A stretch of DNA of 64,000 nucleotides from Alphaproteobacteria bacterium (lineage in GTDB: Bacteria > Pseudomonadota > Alphaproteobacteria > Reyranellales > Reyranellaceae), in NCBI GenBank assembly GCA_017308235.1, contig JAFKFL010000032.1:1-64000 (forward strand), given 5' to 3'. The position numbers were made by a program, and so were the translations under genes. Every line of letters begins with the position of its first letter. The first letter of the stretch is position 1. The notes beneath the pieces are model-generated. The model did no database searches. It worked only from the letters and a program-made list of their open reading frames with translations, and was not told the DNA's origin. Of the stretch, positions 43,620-52,469 are shown in pieces.

Positions 43620-43970
43620 TCAAAGCCCCAGCGCTGCCTGCTTTTTCTTCGGCAGGGCCGCGGCGATCACGGCATGGGCGCGTTTGACGTACGCCTTCAT
43701 TTCGGACGCCGTCAAGATTGACGGGTCGTCCACGGCCACCCACTTGGCACGAGCAAGATAGGGAGCCGGGCGGAAGCCGTCGGATCGGCTGAGCGCCTCG
43801 TAATGCTCTGGCGGGCATTTGAAGCAGACGCGGCCGATCGAATGGTCATTCGGCGCGATCAGGCAGAACATTTTGCCGCCAACCTTGAAGACGGCGACGC
43901 CTCCCCACTGCACGATGCGGGTCGCGGCTGGCAGGGAAGAGCAGAATTTGTCGATTTGCCTGGGCGTCAC
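43620..43970 (-). CDS. MmcQ/YjbR family DNA-binding protein
   Basis: 116 residues of the YjbR/CyaY-like family: QWGGVAVFKVGGKMFCLI (20-38), then FKCPPEHYEAL and PYLARAKWVAVDD. The start codon is GTG at 43970. The exact role is unknown; related proteins bind DNA non-specifically. It lies between efp and epmA and is divergent from epmA, 44 bases apart. Confidence 0.87.
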   Translation of the reverse strand: MTPRQIDKFCSSLPAATRIVQWGGVAVFKVGGKMFCLIAPNDHSIGRVCFKCPPEHYEALSRSDGFRPAPYLARAKWVAVDDPSILTASEMKAYVKRAHAVIAAALPKKKQAALGL

Positions 43971-44014
43971 TGCGCCACCCTACACGCCGCTGCCGCCGCG
44001 TGCGATGCTCTGCC

Positions 44015-45013
44015 ATGAACGAGTGGCGTCCCGACAAGCTTACCCGACGTTTGCCCAATCTCCAGGTCCGGGCCCGGCTCCAGAGCGCGATCCGGCATTG
44101 GTTTGCGGCCGAGGACTTCATCGAGGTCGAGACGCCGATCCTGCAGGTGAGCCCAGGGGCCGAGGTACACCTCTCTGGTTTTGCCACCGACTGGGAAACG
44201 CCCGACGGCGAGGACGAGCAGCTGCGCTGGCTGCACAGTTCACCCGAGTTTGCGATGAAGAAGCTGCTGGCCGGCGGAATGTCCCGGATCTTCCAGTTCG
44301 CCCGGGTGTTCCGCAACGCCGAGGGTTCGGCCCTGCACCATCCCGAGTTCACCATGCTCGAATGGTATCGCGCCGGCGCAGGTTACGAGACGCTGATGGA
44401 AGATTGCGCCGCGCTGCTGCGCCTCACGGACGTGCGTGAACTATGCTGGGAGGGCAACGTCTGCGATCCCACAGCGCCGCCGGAGCGGCTCACGGTGGCT
44501 CAGGCCTTCGACCGGCACGCCGGCGTCGATCTGTTCGCAGCCATTGGCAACGCGGAGAAGCTCGCGAAGGACGCGGGCATCACCATGCACAGCGATGACA
44601 CCTGGGAGGACGTCTTCTTCCGCATCATGTTCGACAAGGTCGAGCGGAAGCTCGGCATGGGTCGGCCGACCATCCTGTGCGAATACCCGATCTCGATGGC
44701 GGCGCTGGCCCGCGCCAAGCCTGGCAATCCGCGCGTCGCCGAACGCTTCGAGCTCTATGTCTGCGGTGTCGAACTGGCCAACGCCTTCGGCGAGCTCACC
44801 GATCCCGCCGTCCAGCGTGCACGGTTGAAGGCCGACATGGACGAAAAGGAGCGCCTCTACGGCCTGCGTTGGCCCGTCGATCCCGATTTCCTCGCCGCGC
44901 TCGACCATGGCCTGCCCGACAGCAGTGGCATCGCCCTGGGTTTTGACCGCCTCGTTATGTTGGCGACCGGCGCATCCAACATCGAGGATGTGCTGTGGCT
45001 ACCGGTCCGTTGA
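44015..45013 (+). CDS. epmA: elongation factor P beta-lysyltransferase (GenX/PoxA)
   Basis: 332 residues, a class II lysyl-tRNA synthetase paralogue without the anticodon domain. Motif 2 is IFQFARVFRNAEGS with HHPEFTMLEWYRA; motif 3 is SGIALGFDRLVML near the C-terminus. It attaches lysine to the tip lysine of EF-P, encoded nearby. An EpmB (lysine 2,3-aminomutase) gene would be needed for beta-lysine; none is in the window. The ATG at 44015 is chosen over a TG-rich 5-residue extension. It abuts the convergent ThiE-like gene. Confidence 0.93.
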   Translation: MNEWRPDKLTRRLPNLQVRARLQSAIRHWFAAEDFIEVETPILQVSPGAEVHLSGFATDWETPDGEDEQLRWLHSSPEFAMKKLLAGGMSRIFQFARVFRNAEGSALHHPEFTMLEWYRAGAGYETLMEDCAALLRLTDVRELCWEGNVCDPTAPPERLTVAQAFDRHAGVDLFAAIGNAEKLAKDAGITMHSDDTWEDVFFRIMFDKVERKLGMGRPTILCEYPISMAALARAKPGNPRVAERFELYVCGVELANAFGELTDPAVQRARLKADMDEKERLYGLRWPVDPDFLAALDHGLPDSSGIALGFDRLVMLATGASNIEDVLWLPVR

Positions 45014-45613
45014 TCACGATCCTGCGGCGAACAGAGCGTTGAAGGCGCGGACGGCGGCTTCGGGACCGTCCTTGTGGTGCCACACACCGTCACTGACGGC
45101 GAGGAAGTCGGCACCGGCGGCGATCAAAGGCTTTGCATTGTCGGCCGTGATGTCGCCAGTTGCGACGCAGGGGATCTCGAACAAGCCGCTCCACCATTCG
45201 ATCAGCTCGAGATCGGCTGAATCGAACGTCACGTAGTCGGCTCCGGCCTCGGCGGCCTCCATCGCGAGATGGCGGGAGGAGGGTGCGACGACCCCGACTT
45301 GTCGCTCGGGACCGACGATCTGGCGCGCCTCCGCGTAGTCCGCCACATCGACCTGGACGCCATCGGCGTCGAGCTTCACCGCAAGGTCGGGTCGCCTGGC
45401 CAGCACGAATGCCACATCACGCTGCTGGCAGACCGGTCGCAGCGTGTCGGAGACTCGGGCGATCGTTGGATCGTCGGCGTCGGTGAGTCGCAGCAGGAAG
45501 GCGGCCACATCGCCGCCGTCGAGCGCGGCGCGCAGGTCGCTCGCAAAGAGGGCGGGGTGATCTATCCGTTGCGGTGAAACAAGGTAGAGGCGGCAACTTT
45601 CGGCGGCAGGCAC
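45014..45613 (-). CDS. thiamine phosphate synthase-like protein (divergent ThiE)
   Basis: 199 residues with the TIM-barrel layout of ThiE: ESCRLYLVSPQ at strand 1, AAFLLRLTDAD where the QLRxK motif is expected, VKLDADGVQVDVADYAEAR for the HLGQxD region, GADYVTFDSAD, and CVATGDITADNAKPLIAAGAD. Several catalytic residues are changed: the lysine of QLRxK and the TxTK phosphate loop are missing. It may be a ThiE-like protein with another function. The start codon is GTG at 45613; there are no other thiamine genes around it. Confidence 0.7.
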   Translation of the reverse strand: MPAAESCRLYLVSPQRIDHPALFASDLRAALDGGDVAAFLLRLTDADDPTIARVSDTLRPVCQQRDVAFVLARRPDLAVKLDADGVQVDVADYAEARQIVGPERQVGVVAPSSRHLAMEAAEAGADYVTFDSADLELIEWWSGLFEIPCVATGDITADNAKPLIAAGADFLAVSDGVWHHKDGPEAAVRAFNALFAAGS

Positions 45614-45749
45614 GTCTTGCTCAGTATGGATTGATGGGCAGCGAGGCGAAGAGCGCGCCGCCGACAGGGGGCACTCAGGCGATGAACGCGAGGATCATCA
45701 CCACCTTCAAGTGTTACCCAAATTTCTGACGCAGAGAAGGGGCCGTGCG

Positions 45750-46778
45750 TCATCGATGCGCACCCCGGGCGACCTCGCGGAAGCTCACGAGTTGTCCGCT
45801 CGTCTCGTCCCACAAGGTAAGCCAGGGCGCGCGCAGCCCACCCATCAGGCTGAGCGGCACGACCGGCCACAGCGCCTGCACGGCATCGTGCGCAGCGCAA
45901 AGCCGGTAACTGGGCACGCGCGGATTGAGATGGTGAACGTGATGGAACCCAATGTTGCCGGTCAGCCAGTGCAGGACGCGCGGAAGGTCGAACCAGGACG
46001 AGCCCTCCATCGAGGCATCCGAGGGATTCCACTCCTCGCGCCGGGTCCAGCGCGCCGTCTCGAAGCGATGCTGCAGCGAAAACAACCAGACGCCCACGAT
46101 CGAAGCGACAATCATCACGGACAAATGAATCACCAGCACTTCCTGCCAGCCGAGCAACAGTGCCAGGGAGCCGAACAGCGCCAGCAGCGCCGCGCTGGTG
46201 AGGTGGACCGAGCGGCGCTCGCGCACCCAGCGGCGTGGTATGTCCAGCGGCATGCGGTAGAGCACCAGGAAGACCAGCGGCGGGAGCAGCACATTGGCGA
46301 CCAGCGGATGGCGCGGCAGGCGGTGCAACAGGCGCCGCCAACGCGTCAAGGCGAGGTATTCTCGCACCGTCAGGCAGGCCGAGTAGAGATCGGTACCCTT
46401 GCGGCGATCGAGATTGCTCCAGTTGCCATGATGCAGGCTGTGCTGGCGCGCCCAATTGGTGAAGGGCGTCATCGTGAAGAGACTGCATGCCCATCCGACG
46501 ATGATATTGGCGCGCGTGGACGCGAAGAACGAGCCGTGACCGCAATCGTGCTGGATGATGAAGACGCGCGCCAGAAGCGCGCCGGTTGGCACGGCGAGGG
46601 CAATGGTCAGTAAAGGGGAGATCGGGTAGACGAGATACATCGACGCACAGGCGGCGATGAAGGGACCAAACGACGTCAGGAGCTGGAACACCCCTTGGCC
46701 TCTGTTCGGCCGCGCGAAGGCCGCAGCGGCCTGTCGCACCTCGACGCCCGAGCGAGAAAGCGCCCGGTCGGCATCCAT
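45750..46778 (-). CDS. fatty acid desaturase
   Basis: 342-residue membrane desaturase. The three histidine boxes that hold the di-iron centre are visible: HDCGH (77-81), HSLHH (113-117) and HVHH (280-283), with hydrophobic pairs between. Likely introduces a double bond into membrane phospholipid acyl chains (omega-6/delta-12-type by box spacing). The start at 46778 removes a 79-residue basic extension that overlaps the divergent small gene. No strong ribosome site is seen. Confidence 0.9.
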   Translation of the reverse strand: MDADRALSRSGVEVRQAAAAFARPNRGQGVFQLLTSFGPFIAACASMYLVYPISPLLTIALAVPTGALLARVFIIQHDCGHGSFFASTRANIIVGWACSLFTMTPFTNWARQHSLHHGNWSNLDRRKGTDLYSACLTVREYLALTRWRRLLHRLPRHPLVANVLLPPLVFLVLYRMPLDIPRRWVRERRSVHLTSAALLALFGSLALLLGWQEVLVIHLSVMIVASIVGVWLFSLQHRFETARWTRREEWNPSDASMEGSSWFDLPRVLHWLTGNIGFHHVHHLNPRVPSYRLCAAHDAVQALWPVVPLSLMGGLRAPWLTLWDETSGQLVSFREVARGAHR

Positions 46779-46981
46779 GAGGGAGTCCCTTGTCTGAAGA
46801 GGTCGACGAAAGTGTCGATGCCTCTTACATGGGCTTTTCGAGCGATCGTTGCAATGGCCCCGGTGGATAGGGGCCGAGGAGCTTGCCGGGCTGGCAGTTG
46901 CACGATGCGCGCTTGAATGTCCTCGCAAAAGAAGCGACGAAGAAAAAATAGATAGCTTGGGCCAGCAGATATATCGAGCGG

Positions 46982-47230
46982 TTGCAGGCCGGCGAAACCG
47001 TTCAGTTCCGCCCACGCGGCCACTCGATGAGGGGCAAGATCGAAAGCGGTCAGCTTTGCACCGTCGCGCCGATCACCGATCCGGCGACGATCAAGGTTGG
47101 CGACATCGTGCTCTGTCGCGTGCACGGCGCCCAATACCTTCACCTGGTGAAGGCGATACGCGACGGTGAGAGGGCAACCGAAGGCGGACGAGGGCCCTCG
47201 GTCGCGCCGACTTACATCTTGCCCTGGTAG
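46982..47230 (+). CDS. small S24/S26-fold protein (GxSM motif)
   Basis: 82 residues or a little more. PRGHSMRGKIESGQLCTVAP followed by VGDIVLCRVHGAQYLHLVKAI is the core of the LexA/signal-peptidase fold, with a candidate serine (S15) and lysine (K57) dyad but no DNA-binding domain. The frame is open back to 46952 without an ATG; TTG at 46982 is the first usual start. The expected C-terminal strands are replaced by an arginine-rich end that runs into the convergent aldolase, so a frameshift near 47165 is possible. Confidence 0.55.
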   Translation: MQAGETVQFRPRGHSMRGKIESGQLCTVAPITDPATIKVGDIVLCRVHGAQYLHLVKAIRDGERATEGGRGPSVAPTYILPW

Positions 47231-48132
47231 ATGCTGATGATCTTCTCGAGCATGTCGAGCGCGTCCTCGCGCGGGCGCTGGAAGGTGTTGCGGCCGATGA
47301 TCGAGCCGTTGGCGCCGCCGTCGCGCAGGCTGCGGATCTCGGTGAAGAGGCCCTCGAGATCCTTGGCCTCACCGCCCGAGAAGACGACGATGCGTCGGCC
47401 GGCGAAGGTCGCCTGCATCACATGCTTGATGCGCGCCGCGAGCGTCGAGATGTCGATCTTGGCCTTTTCGTAGGCGGCCTTGGCCTCGGGCTGCCACAGG
47501 ACGTTGGTCGGTGGCTTGACCTTGATGACGTGCGCACCGAGCAGTGCCGCTATGTGAGCGGCATAAGCGCAGACGTCCATCGCCGTCTCGCCCGCCTTGT
47601 CGAGCTTGCCGCCGCGCGGATAGGACCACATGACGACCGCGAGGCCGACCGCCTTCGCCTCCTCGGCGAGTTCGCGGATCTCTTCCATCATGGCGTACTG
47701 GTCTTCCGAGCCGGGATAGATCGTGAAGCCGATCGCCGCGCAGCCGAGACGCAGCGCGTCGTGCACCGAGCCGGTGACGGCCTGGTCCTTGTTGGTCGAG
47801 AGGCTGTTGGCTGAGTTGAGCTTCAGGATGGTCGGGATCGCGCCGGCAAAGGTATCGGCGCCAGCCTCGAGAGGACCGAGAGGGGCCGCGTAGGCGTTCA
47901 GCCCGGCATCGATCGCGAGCTGGTAATGATAGTGCGGATCATAGGCGGCAGGATTGGGCGCAAAGGAGCGATCGGGGCCGTGCTCGAAACCCTGGTCGAC
48001 GGGCAGGATCACCATCTTGCCTGTGCCGCCCAGCTTGCCGTGCATCAGTATGCGGGCGAGATTGGCCTTGGTGCCTGGGCAATCGCTCTCGTAGTTGTCG
48101 AGGATCTTCTTGACGGTGCGGGTGATCTTCAC
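47212..48132 (-). CDS. fbaB: class I fructose-bisphosphate aldolase (archaeal-type, FbaB/DhnA family)
   Basis: 306 residues, the DhnA-type aldolase that cleaves or forms fructose 1,6-bisphosphate. PVDQGFEHGPDRSF near residue 44, the Schiff-base lysine in HVIKVKPPTN near residue 200, and phosphate-binding FSGGEAK and GANGSIIGRNTFQRP later. It has a GTG start with GGGGAG 7 bases upstream. With gap and tkt downstream it serves central sugar metabolism. No pgk lies in the window. Confidence 0.93.
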   Translation of the reverse strand: MKITRTVKKILDNYESDCPGTKANLARILMHGKLGGTGKMVILPVDQGFEHGPDRSFAPNPAAYDPHYHYQLAIDAGLNAYAAPLGPLEAGADTFAGAIPTILKLNSANSLSTNKDQAVTGSVHDALRLGCAAIGFTIYPGSEDQYAMMEEIRELAEEAKAVGLAVVMWSYPRGGKLDKAGETAMDVCAYAAHIAALLGAHVIKVKPPTNVLWQPEAKAAYEKAKIDISTLAARIKHVMQATFAGRRIVVFSGGEAKDLEGLFTEIRSLRDGGANGSIIGRNTFQRPREDALDMLEKIISIYQGKM

Positions 48133-48344
48133 GGGCTCGCTCCCCTAATCCTTTGAGTCTCAAATCGGCGCAGGTGATAGCGGCGCGGGGCCGCTGGTTC
48201 AAGTCCCGGCCGGTTCAACTACCTGACACATCGTTGCCTGGCAGCGGAAAGATGCGGAGATAGAATGCCGAATCCGATGAAGTATCTTGCAAAACGGGCA
48301 GCGTGACCATTGTGTGCTCTGCCGCAAAAGATGGAACGTTCTCG

Positions 48345-49673
48345 ATGCAAAATAGTGGTCGCGTAACTTTGGCAACCCGCCTGCCGTTCTTCTACGGCTG
48401 GGTCATCGTCGCCATTGCCTTCGTGACGGTGGCGCTGGGCGTAACGGCGCGGACGGCGTTCTCGCTCATGTTCCCGCCCATCGTCGACGAGTTCGGCTGG
48501 GACCGCGGCCTGGCGGCCGGCGCTTTCTCTTTCGGCTTCTTTGTCTCGGCGCTGCTCAGTCCCGTGGTCGGCCGCGTGATGGATCGCCGCGGCCCGCGCT
48601 TCGTGATCGAGATCGGCGTGCTCCTGACGACGGCAGGGCTGGTGGCAGCCACGCTGATCGAAACACCCTGGCAGCTCTATGCGACCTTGGGCGTGTTGGT
48701 GGGCGGCGGCGCCAACTGCATGACCTTCACCGCGCAATCGCAGTACCTGCCGAACTGGTTCATCCGTCGGCGCGCCCTGGCGATCAGCATAGCGTTCTCC
48801 GGCGCGGGCTTCGGCGCGATCCTGATCCTGCCGTGGATCCAGGAGATCATCCTCAGCAGCGGTTGGCGAACATCGTGTTGGACCCTTGGTCTCGTGATCC
48901 TGATCGTTCTGCTGCCGCTCAATCTTCTCGTGCGCAAGCGGCCGGAGGATATCGGCGCCGAGCCCGATGGTGATGGCCGTCGTGCCGGCGAGACGTCGCG
49001 TCCGTCGAATGTTGTTGATGCGGCTTGGGTGGCGACCGAATGGACGACGATGCGGGCAGTCCGGACCGCACGCTTCTGGTGGATCGCGATCGCCTACTTC
49101 TGTGGTGGCTTCGTCTGGTATGCCGTGCAGGTCCATCAGACGAAGTATCTCATTGAGGTCGGCTTCAGCCCAATGCAGGCCGCCTGGGCGCTAGGGCTCG
49201 TCGCGATGGTAGGAGTGCCGGGCCAGATCCTCCTGGGTGCCTTGTCGGATCGCCTTGGCCGCGAGCTCGTCTGGAGCATCACCAGTATCGGCTTTGCGAT
49301 TTGCTACGTCGCGCTGCTTGCCTTGGCCGCGGGGCCCTCGCAGCCGCTGCTTTACGTTATGGTGCTGTCGCAGGGCGTGCTGGGTTACGCGATGACGTCG
49401 GTCATGGGGCCGATCGTGGTCGAGATTTTCGAGGGCCCGCATTTCGGCTCGATCTTCGGGCTGCTGTCGATGATCCTGATCGGCGGTGGTGCGGCGGGAC
49501 CACTGGTCGCCGGCGTGGTGCACGACCAAACCGGCAGCTATAGCGGTGCCTTCATCTTCTCAATCGCCCTCTGCGCCGTCTCGATCTTCGCCATGTGGCG
49601 CGCCTCGCCTGGCAAGGTGCGCATGGTGGCAGGGCGGGCGCGGGCCCGCGCCCTCGCCGCGGCAAAGGCCTAG
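48345..49673 (+). CDS. MFS transporter
   Basis: About 442 residues with twelve helices; the opening PFFYGWVIVAIAFVTVALGV and the GRVMDRRGPR loop are typical of the monocarboxylate/OFA-like branch. It is convergent with puuE (overlap 4 bases). Since it sits next to an allantoin block, it might carry an intermediate such as allantoin or ureidoglycolate, but this is only context. The ATG at 48345 is preferred; a GTG at 48303 would add 14 residues. Confidence 0.85.
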   Translation: MQNSGRVTLATRLPFFYGWVIVAIAFVTVALGVTARTAFSLMFPPIVDEFGWDRGLAAGAFSFGFFVSALLSPVVGRVMDRRGPRFVIEIGVLLTTAGLVAATLIETPWQLYATLGVLVGGGANCMTFTAQSQYLPNWFIRRRALAISIAFSGAGFGAILILPWIQEIILSSGWRTSCWTLGLVILIVLLPLNLLVRKRPEDIGAEPDGDGRRAGETSRPSNVVDAAWVATEWTTMRAVRTARFWWIAIAYFCGGFVWYAVQVHQTKYLIEVGFSPMQAAWALGLVAMVGVPGQILLGALSDRLGRELVWSITSIGFAICYVALLALAAGPSQPLLYVMVLSQGVLGYAMTSVMGPIVVEIFEGPHFGSIFGLLSMILIGGGAAGPLVAGVVHDQTGSYSGAFIFSIALCAVSIFAMWRASPGKVRMVAGRARARALAAAKA

Positions 49674-50596
49674 GGTTCGTTCAGGCCCTTGCCTGTATAG
49701 GGATGCGTCGCCTTCCAGTGGTTGGCGATATCGATGCGGCGGGTGATCCAGACGCCCTTCTGGGCTTGCAGATAGTCGAGCAGGCGCCACAGGCCGGCGG
49801 TGCGGGCGGCATGGCCGATCAGCCGCATGTGCATGCCGATCGACATCATCTTGGGCTGCGTCGCACCCTCGCGATAAAGCACGTCGAAAGCATCGCGCAC
49901 GAAGCTGAACCACTGCTCCGAGGTGCTCATGCCTGACGCGTACTTGCCGTCGTTGTTGGTGAGCGAGTAGGGCACGATCAGGTGCGGCTTGCCCTGCACG
50001 GTCTGCCAGAAGGGCAGTTCCTCGCCGTAGTAATCCGAATCGTAGGTGAAGCCGCCTTCTTCCGCGAGAAGCCGGCGCGTGTTGACGCTCGGTCCATAGC
50101 GACAGTACCAGCCGGCCGGCCGCTCGCCGACAGTCTGGGCGAGAGATTTCACGGCCTTGGCGATATGCTCGCGCTCCTCGGCTTCGCTGAGGTCGAAGTG
50201 CTTCACCCAGCGCCAGCCGTGGCAGCAAACGTCGAACTTCGCTTTCTGGATCGCCTCGGCAGCGGCCTTGTTGCGCTCGAGCGCCAGCGCGCAGCCGAAT
50301 ACGGTAAGCGGAAGGCCGCGTTCCTGGAACGCGCGCATCAGGCGCCAGAAGCCAACGCGGCTGCCGTATTCGAACATACCTTCGCCGGCAAGGTCGCGAC
50401 CCTTGAGGCCCATCGAGGAGCTTGTCGATTCCGTGAGGCCGGTCTCGGTATAGCCCTCGCCGTCCTGGATCGAGGGTTCGGAGCCTTCCTCGTAGTTCAT
50501 CACGAAATTGACGGCGACGCGCGCGCCGTCAGGCCACTTGGGATCGGGTGGTGTCGCGCCATAGCCCAGGAAGTCGCGGGTAGGTTGCCAGCTCAT
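49670..50596 (-). CDS. puuE: allantoinase PuuE (polysaccharide deacetylase fold)
   Basis: 308 residues. A cofactor-independent allantoinase of the NodB/polysaccharide-deacetylase fold: RDFLGYGATPPDPKWPDGARVA at the N-terminus, NFVMNYEEGSE, and YEYGSR-like MFEYGSRVGFWRL. It opens the hydantoin ring of allantoin to allantoate in purine degradation. The start overlaps the stop of the previous small gene as ATGA. allA lies two genes upstream. Confidence 0.92.
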   Translation of the reverse strand: MSWQPTRDFLGYGATPPDPKWPDGARVAVNFVMNYEEGSEPSIQDGEGYTETGLTESTSSSMGLKGRDLAGEGMFEYGSRVGFWRLMRAFQERGLPLTVFGCALALERNKAAAEAIQKAKFDVCCHGWRWVKHFDLSEAEEREHIAKAVKSLAQTVGERPAGWYCRYGPSVNTRRLLAEEGGFTYDSDYYGEELPFWQTVQGKPHLIVPYSLTNNDGKYASGMSTSEQWFSFVRDAFDVLYREGATQPKMMSIGMHMRLIGHAARTAGLWRLLDYLQAQKGVWITRRIDIANHWKATHPYTGKGLNEP

Positions 50597-50925
50597 GTCG
50601 GTCTCCTCACTAGCTCGGCGCCCATCTGGCGGGCGATATCCGCGACCTTGTCGTTCAACGGATCCATCGAGATCACCTTAACACCGGCGCGCAGGCAGGC
50701 GAGCGCCCAGCCCGGCGCGTCGCCACAATCGACGATCAGCGTGAAGTCGACATCCGCGAACTCGCGTCGCGCCCGATCCTGCAGCGCTGCCAGATAAGCG
50801 GCGCCGTAGAAGGCGGCGGCGTCCTCTGGCGTCACGAGGATCGGCGAGGTGCCCTGCGTTCGCGCTGTTTCCAGTGCCGCTGCAGTCGAGCGCCAGTCAC
50901 GGATGAGGATGATGGGGGTCCCCAT
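50593..50925 (-). CDS. small conserved protein in the allantoin block, unknown function
   Basis: 110 residues; no family recognised. It has an alternating alpha/beta pattern (PIILIRDWRSTAAALETAR, TLIVDCGDAPGWALACLRAG, VKVISMDPLNDKVADIARQM) like a single Rossmann-type unit. Placed between allA and puuE and coupled to puuE by a 4-base overlap, so it probably belongs to purine catabolism. Confidence 0.72.
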   Translation of the reverse strand: MGTPIILIRDWRSTAAALETARTQGTSPILVTPEDAAAFYGAAYLAALQDRARREFADVDFTLIVDCGDAPGWALACLRAGVKVISMDPLNDKVADIARQMGAELVRRPT

Positions 50926-50958
50926 GCCGCAGACATTATCCGCTGCAGGCGGCAGTCG

Positions 50959-51447
50959 TCAGGGAATCCGGATCGTGAACGGCGCGACCGGCACGAATTC
51001 TTCGTCGCCTTTGCTCCCGTCGCGCCACATGAAGACCGCGAAACGGCCCGGGCGGTCGAGCACGGTCAGCCCGTGGTGCCAAGTGTCGGGCTTGTAGGTG
51101 ACACCCTGGCGTCCGTCGGCGATGAAAGCGCGGACGAGAGCGGAGTCGGGGCCGCCTTGCTTGGCATGCGGCGCAACGACGATCAGCCATCGGCCGACAT
51201 CAAGCGGCATGAAAGTCTGCGAGGAGAATTCGTGCCGTTCGAGCAACTCGGCGCGCAATGGCCGGTCGCGGGTTTCGGGCTTGAGGCTGACCGACAGGCT
51301 CGGTCGCGCCGCCGGGCGAAGATTGCCCAGCGCTTCTTCGTAGTAAAGACGGCCCGGCTCGTTCGGCACGTCGATCACGTCGCCGAACGGCGCGAAGGCG
51401 TCGCGGGTGAGGGGCTGCGGGATGATCTCCATCATTTGCCCCATCAT
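50959..51447 (-). CDS. allA: ureidoglycolate lyase
   Basis: About 162 residues of the AllA cupin-like family: PLTREAFAPFGD-type opening (QPLTRDAFAPFGDVID), FMPLDVGRWLIVVAPH in the mid part, and the active-site PDTWHHGLTVLDRPGRF near the C-terminus. It releases glyoxylate and urea from ureidoglycolate. Start codons at 51447, 51444, 51435 and 51432 are all ATG; the first is given. It directly follows gap on the same strand and probably shares a transcript. Confidence 0.92.
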   Translation of the reverse strand: MMGQMMEIIPQPLTRDAFAPFGDVIDVPNEPGRLYYEEALGNLRPAARPSLSVSLKPETRDRPLRAELLERHEFSSQTFMPLDVGRWLIVVAPHAKQGGPDSALVRAFIADGRQGVTYKPDTWHHGLTVLDRPGRFAVFMWRDGSKGDEEFVPVAPFTIRIP

Positions 51448-51452
51448 CGATC

Positions 51453-52460
51453 TCAGCCGAGCTTGCCCATCGCTACGGCCGTATCGGCCATGCGGTTGGA
51501 GAAGCCCCACTCGTTGTCGTACCAGCTCATCACGCGCACCAGCGTGCCGTCCATGACCTTGGTCTGGTCGAGGTGGAAGGTCGACGAATGGCTGTCGTGG
51601 TTGAAGTCGATCGAGACGTTGGGCTGATCGGTCCAGCCCAGGATGCCCTTGAGCTGATTGGCGGCCGCGAGCTTCACCGCCTTGTTGATCTCGTCCTTGT
51701 CAGTCTTGCGCTTGGCGACGAACTTGAAGTCGATCACCGAGACGTTGGGTGTCGGCACGCGGATCGACACACCGTCGAGCTTGCCGTTCAGCTCCGGCAG
51801 CACGAGGCCGACGGCTTTTGCCGCGCCTGTCGAGGTCGGGATCATCGACATCGCCGCAGCACGGGCGCGGTAGAGATCCTTGTGCATGGTGTCGAGTGTG
51901 GGCTGGTCGCCGGTATAGGCGTGGATCGTGGTCATGAAGCCTTTCTCGATTCCGACCGCGTCGTTCAGCACCTTGGCGACCGGCGCCAGGCAATTGGTCG
52001 TGCACGAGGCGTTGGAGACGACCCTGTGATCCTTGGTGAGCTTGTCGTGGTTCACGCCATAGACCACCGTGAGATCGACGCCATCGGCGGGAGCGGAGAC
52101 CAGGACCCGCTTGGCGCCAGCGGTGAGATGCGCCGAAGCCTTGTCCTTGGAGGTGAAGATGCCGGTGCATTCGAGAGCGATGTCGATGCCCAGATCCTTG
52201 TGCGGCAGCTTCGACGGATCGCGTTCGGCGGTGACTTTGATCTTGCCGCGACCGACATTGATCGTATCGCCTTCGACCTTGACGTCGTGCGGGAAGCGGC
52301 CGTGCACCGAATCGAAGCGCAGCAGGTGGGCATTGGTCTCGACCGGGCCGAGATCGTTGACCGCCACCACCTCGATGTCCTTGCGGCCCGACTCGATGAT
52401 CGCCCGCAGAATATTGCGGCCAATGCGTCCGAACCCGTTGATTGCAACCCGAACTGCCAT
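51453..52460 (-). CDS. gap: glyceraldehyde-3-phosphate dehydrogenase
   Basis: 335 residues: NAD-binding start VAINGFGRIGRNILRA, the catalytic cysteine in VSNASCTTNCLAPVAK near residue 150, and DNEWGFSNRMADT near the C-terminus. AGGAGG lies 5 bases before the ATG. It follows transketolase by 9 bases, an order common in alphaproteobacteria. Confidence 0.97.
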   Translation of the reverse strand: MAVRVAINGFGRIGRNILRAIIESGRKDIEVVAVNDLGPVETNAHLLRFDSVHGRFPHDVKVEGDTINVGRGKIKVTAERDPSKLPHKDLGIDIALECTGIFTSKDKASAHLTAGAKRVLVSAPADGVDLTVVYGVNHDKLTKDHRVVSNASCTTNCLAPVAKVLNDAVGIEKGFMTTIHAYTGDQPTLDTMHKDLYRARAAAMSMIPTSTGAAKAVGLVLPELNGKLDGVSIRVPTPNVSVIDFKFVAKRKTDKDEINKAVKLAAANQLKGILGWTDQPNVSIDFNHDSHSSTFHLDQTKVMDGTLVRVMSWYDNEWGFSNRMADTAVAMGKLG

Positions 52461-52469
52461 ATCGTCCTC

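Noticed and set aside
48190..48225. tRNA-like T-arm sequence (GGTTCAAGTCCCGG) upstream of the aldolase gene
   Set aside because: The stem has mismatches and no acceptor, anticodon or D arm can be drawn around it; taken as chance.
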